Assembly (NCBI GenBank): GCA_046715235.1
Contig: JBKJZO010000017.1
Coordinates: 1-15,893 of the forward strand
Direction: 5' to 3'
DNA from: JBKJZO01 sp046715235
GTDB lineage: Bacteria; Actinomycetota; Actinomycetes; BP-191
DNA: 15,893 bases
Part shown: piece by piece, positions 15,290 through 15,893 of the stretch
Layout of the letters: every line of letters starts with the position of its first letter
Numbering within the stretch: position 1 is the first letter of the stretch
Program-made: the position numbers and the translations under genes
Notes under the pieces: model-generated
Seen by the model: only the letters and a program-made list of their open reading frames with translations
What the model was told of the DNA's origin: nothing
Database searches by the model: none

Positions 15290-15893
15290 TTAGCCGACCA
15301 CGATGTTGACGAGCTTCGGCGGCCGGCTGATGACCTGCCGCACTGTCTTGTCGCCGATCGCCCGCTGTACGGCGTCGCTCGCCAACGCGAGCTTCGTCAG
15401 CTCGTCGGCGCCGATGACGGGCGAGACTTCGAGCCGCTCGCGCACCTTGCCGTTGACCTGCACGACACAGGTGATCGACTCGGCCGCGGCGAGGGCGGGG
15501 TCGAACGACGGCCACGGCTGCTTGTGCACCGACGGCTCGTGGCCGAGCCGCGCCCACATCTCCTCGGACGTGTACGGCGCGAACACCGCGAGCATCGTGG
15601 CCGCCGCCTCGACCGCTTCGCGCGCGGCCGCCGTACCAGCGCCCTGTGCATCGACCGACTGACGCACCGCGTTGGACAGGCTCATCAGCCGAGCGATCGC
15701 GACGTTGTAGCGGAACCCCTCGACCAGGCGCGTCACCTCGTCGATGGTCTGGTGCGTCGTACGGCGGAGGGCATCGTCGTCAGCGGACGCCGGATCGGCC
15801 GCACCGACCTCACCGGCCAGCCGCCACATCCTCGCCAGCCACTTGCCCGACCCTGTCGGCGAGACGTCGGCCCAGTCGATGTCGTCCTCGGGC
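15290..15893 (-). CDS. leuS: Leucyl-tRNA synthetase, C-terminal part (5' end outside window)
   Basis: Charges tRNA-Leu with leucine. Only the last 200 residues are in the window. They begin with PEDDIDWADVSPTGSGKWL, the junction after the KMSKS-bearing catalytic domain. The anticodon-binding helical domain follows (RTTHQTIDEVTRLVEGFRYN, AIARLMSLSNAV, MLAVFAPYTSEEMWARLGH). The LeuS C-terminal domain comes last, with VVQVNGKVRERLEV, IGDKTVRQVISRPPKLVNIV and the stop at 15290-15292. HxxPWPSFDP is also a class-I LeuS/IleS/ValS hallmark, and the RxVI.RPPKLVNIVV ending is specific for LeuS. The frame is intact throughout. degV follows after 17 bases. Confidence 0.96.
   Translation of the reverse strand, partial: PEDDIDWADVSPTGSGKWLARMWRLAGEVGAADPASADDDALRRTTHQTIDEVTRLVEGFRYNVAIARLMSLSNAVRQSVDAQGAGTAAAREAVEAAATMLAVFAPYTSEEMWARLGHEPSVHKQPWPSFDPALAAAESITCVVQVNGKVRERLEVSPVIGADELTKLALASDAVQRAIGDKTVRQVISRPPKLVNIVVG

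Overview
The window is very GC-rich, with GTG and TTG starts and a gene order (leuS, degV, comEA, comEC, holA, rpsT, lepA, hemW) familiar from Actinomycetota. The sequence supports a high-GC actinobacterium, but I cannot name the genus. Nearly all genes lie on the minus strand. Only rpsT, a marR-type regulator, one small unknown gene and an IS remnant lie on plus.

Reading the minus strand in the direction of transcription (high to low coordinates): the 3' end of leuS (translation) is followed by a DegV-family lipid-binding protein. A gap of about 340 bases holds a broken TipAS-type regulator. Then comes a tight block of comEA, comEC and holA, which covers DNA uptake and the replicative clamp-loader delta subunit. 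The block converges on rpsT (ribosomal protein S20, plus strand), which has its own promoter, leader hairpin and a strong terminator. An ACT-domain malic enzyme is divergent from rpsT and converges on the marR gene, their stop codons overlapping in one CTAG. The marR gene is divergent from a GNAT acetyltransferase. The sequence between the two has a near-consensus promoter placed for leaderless GNAT translation, and an inverted repeat that could be the MarR operator.

Next come an arylamine N-acetyltransferase and lepA (EF4), 22 to 67 bases apart and probably co-transcribed. Between lepA and hemW, which are commonly adjacent in actinobacteria, lie a decayed IS3-like transposase fragment touching the end of lepA and a 54-residue unknown plus-strand gene. 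hemW (radical-SAM heme chaperone) is followed 28 bases later by a membrane-anchored GAF-GGDEF protein that runs off the left edge.

I found no phage, CRISPR array, tRNA gene, secretion system or defence island. The window is mostly a housekeeping/competence neighbourhood with small accessory insertions: malic enzyme, marR/GNAT, NAT, an IS scar and a tipA scar. I did not find a convincing new multi-gene system. The points most worth following are the marR/GNAT control region, the inverted repeat and C9 tract after rpsT, the two gene scars, and the 54-residue unknown protein.
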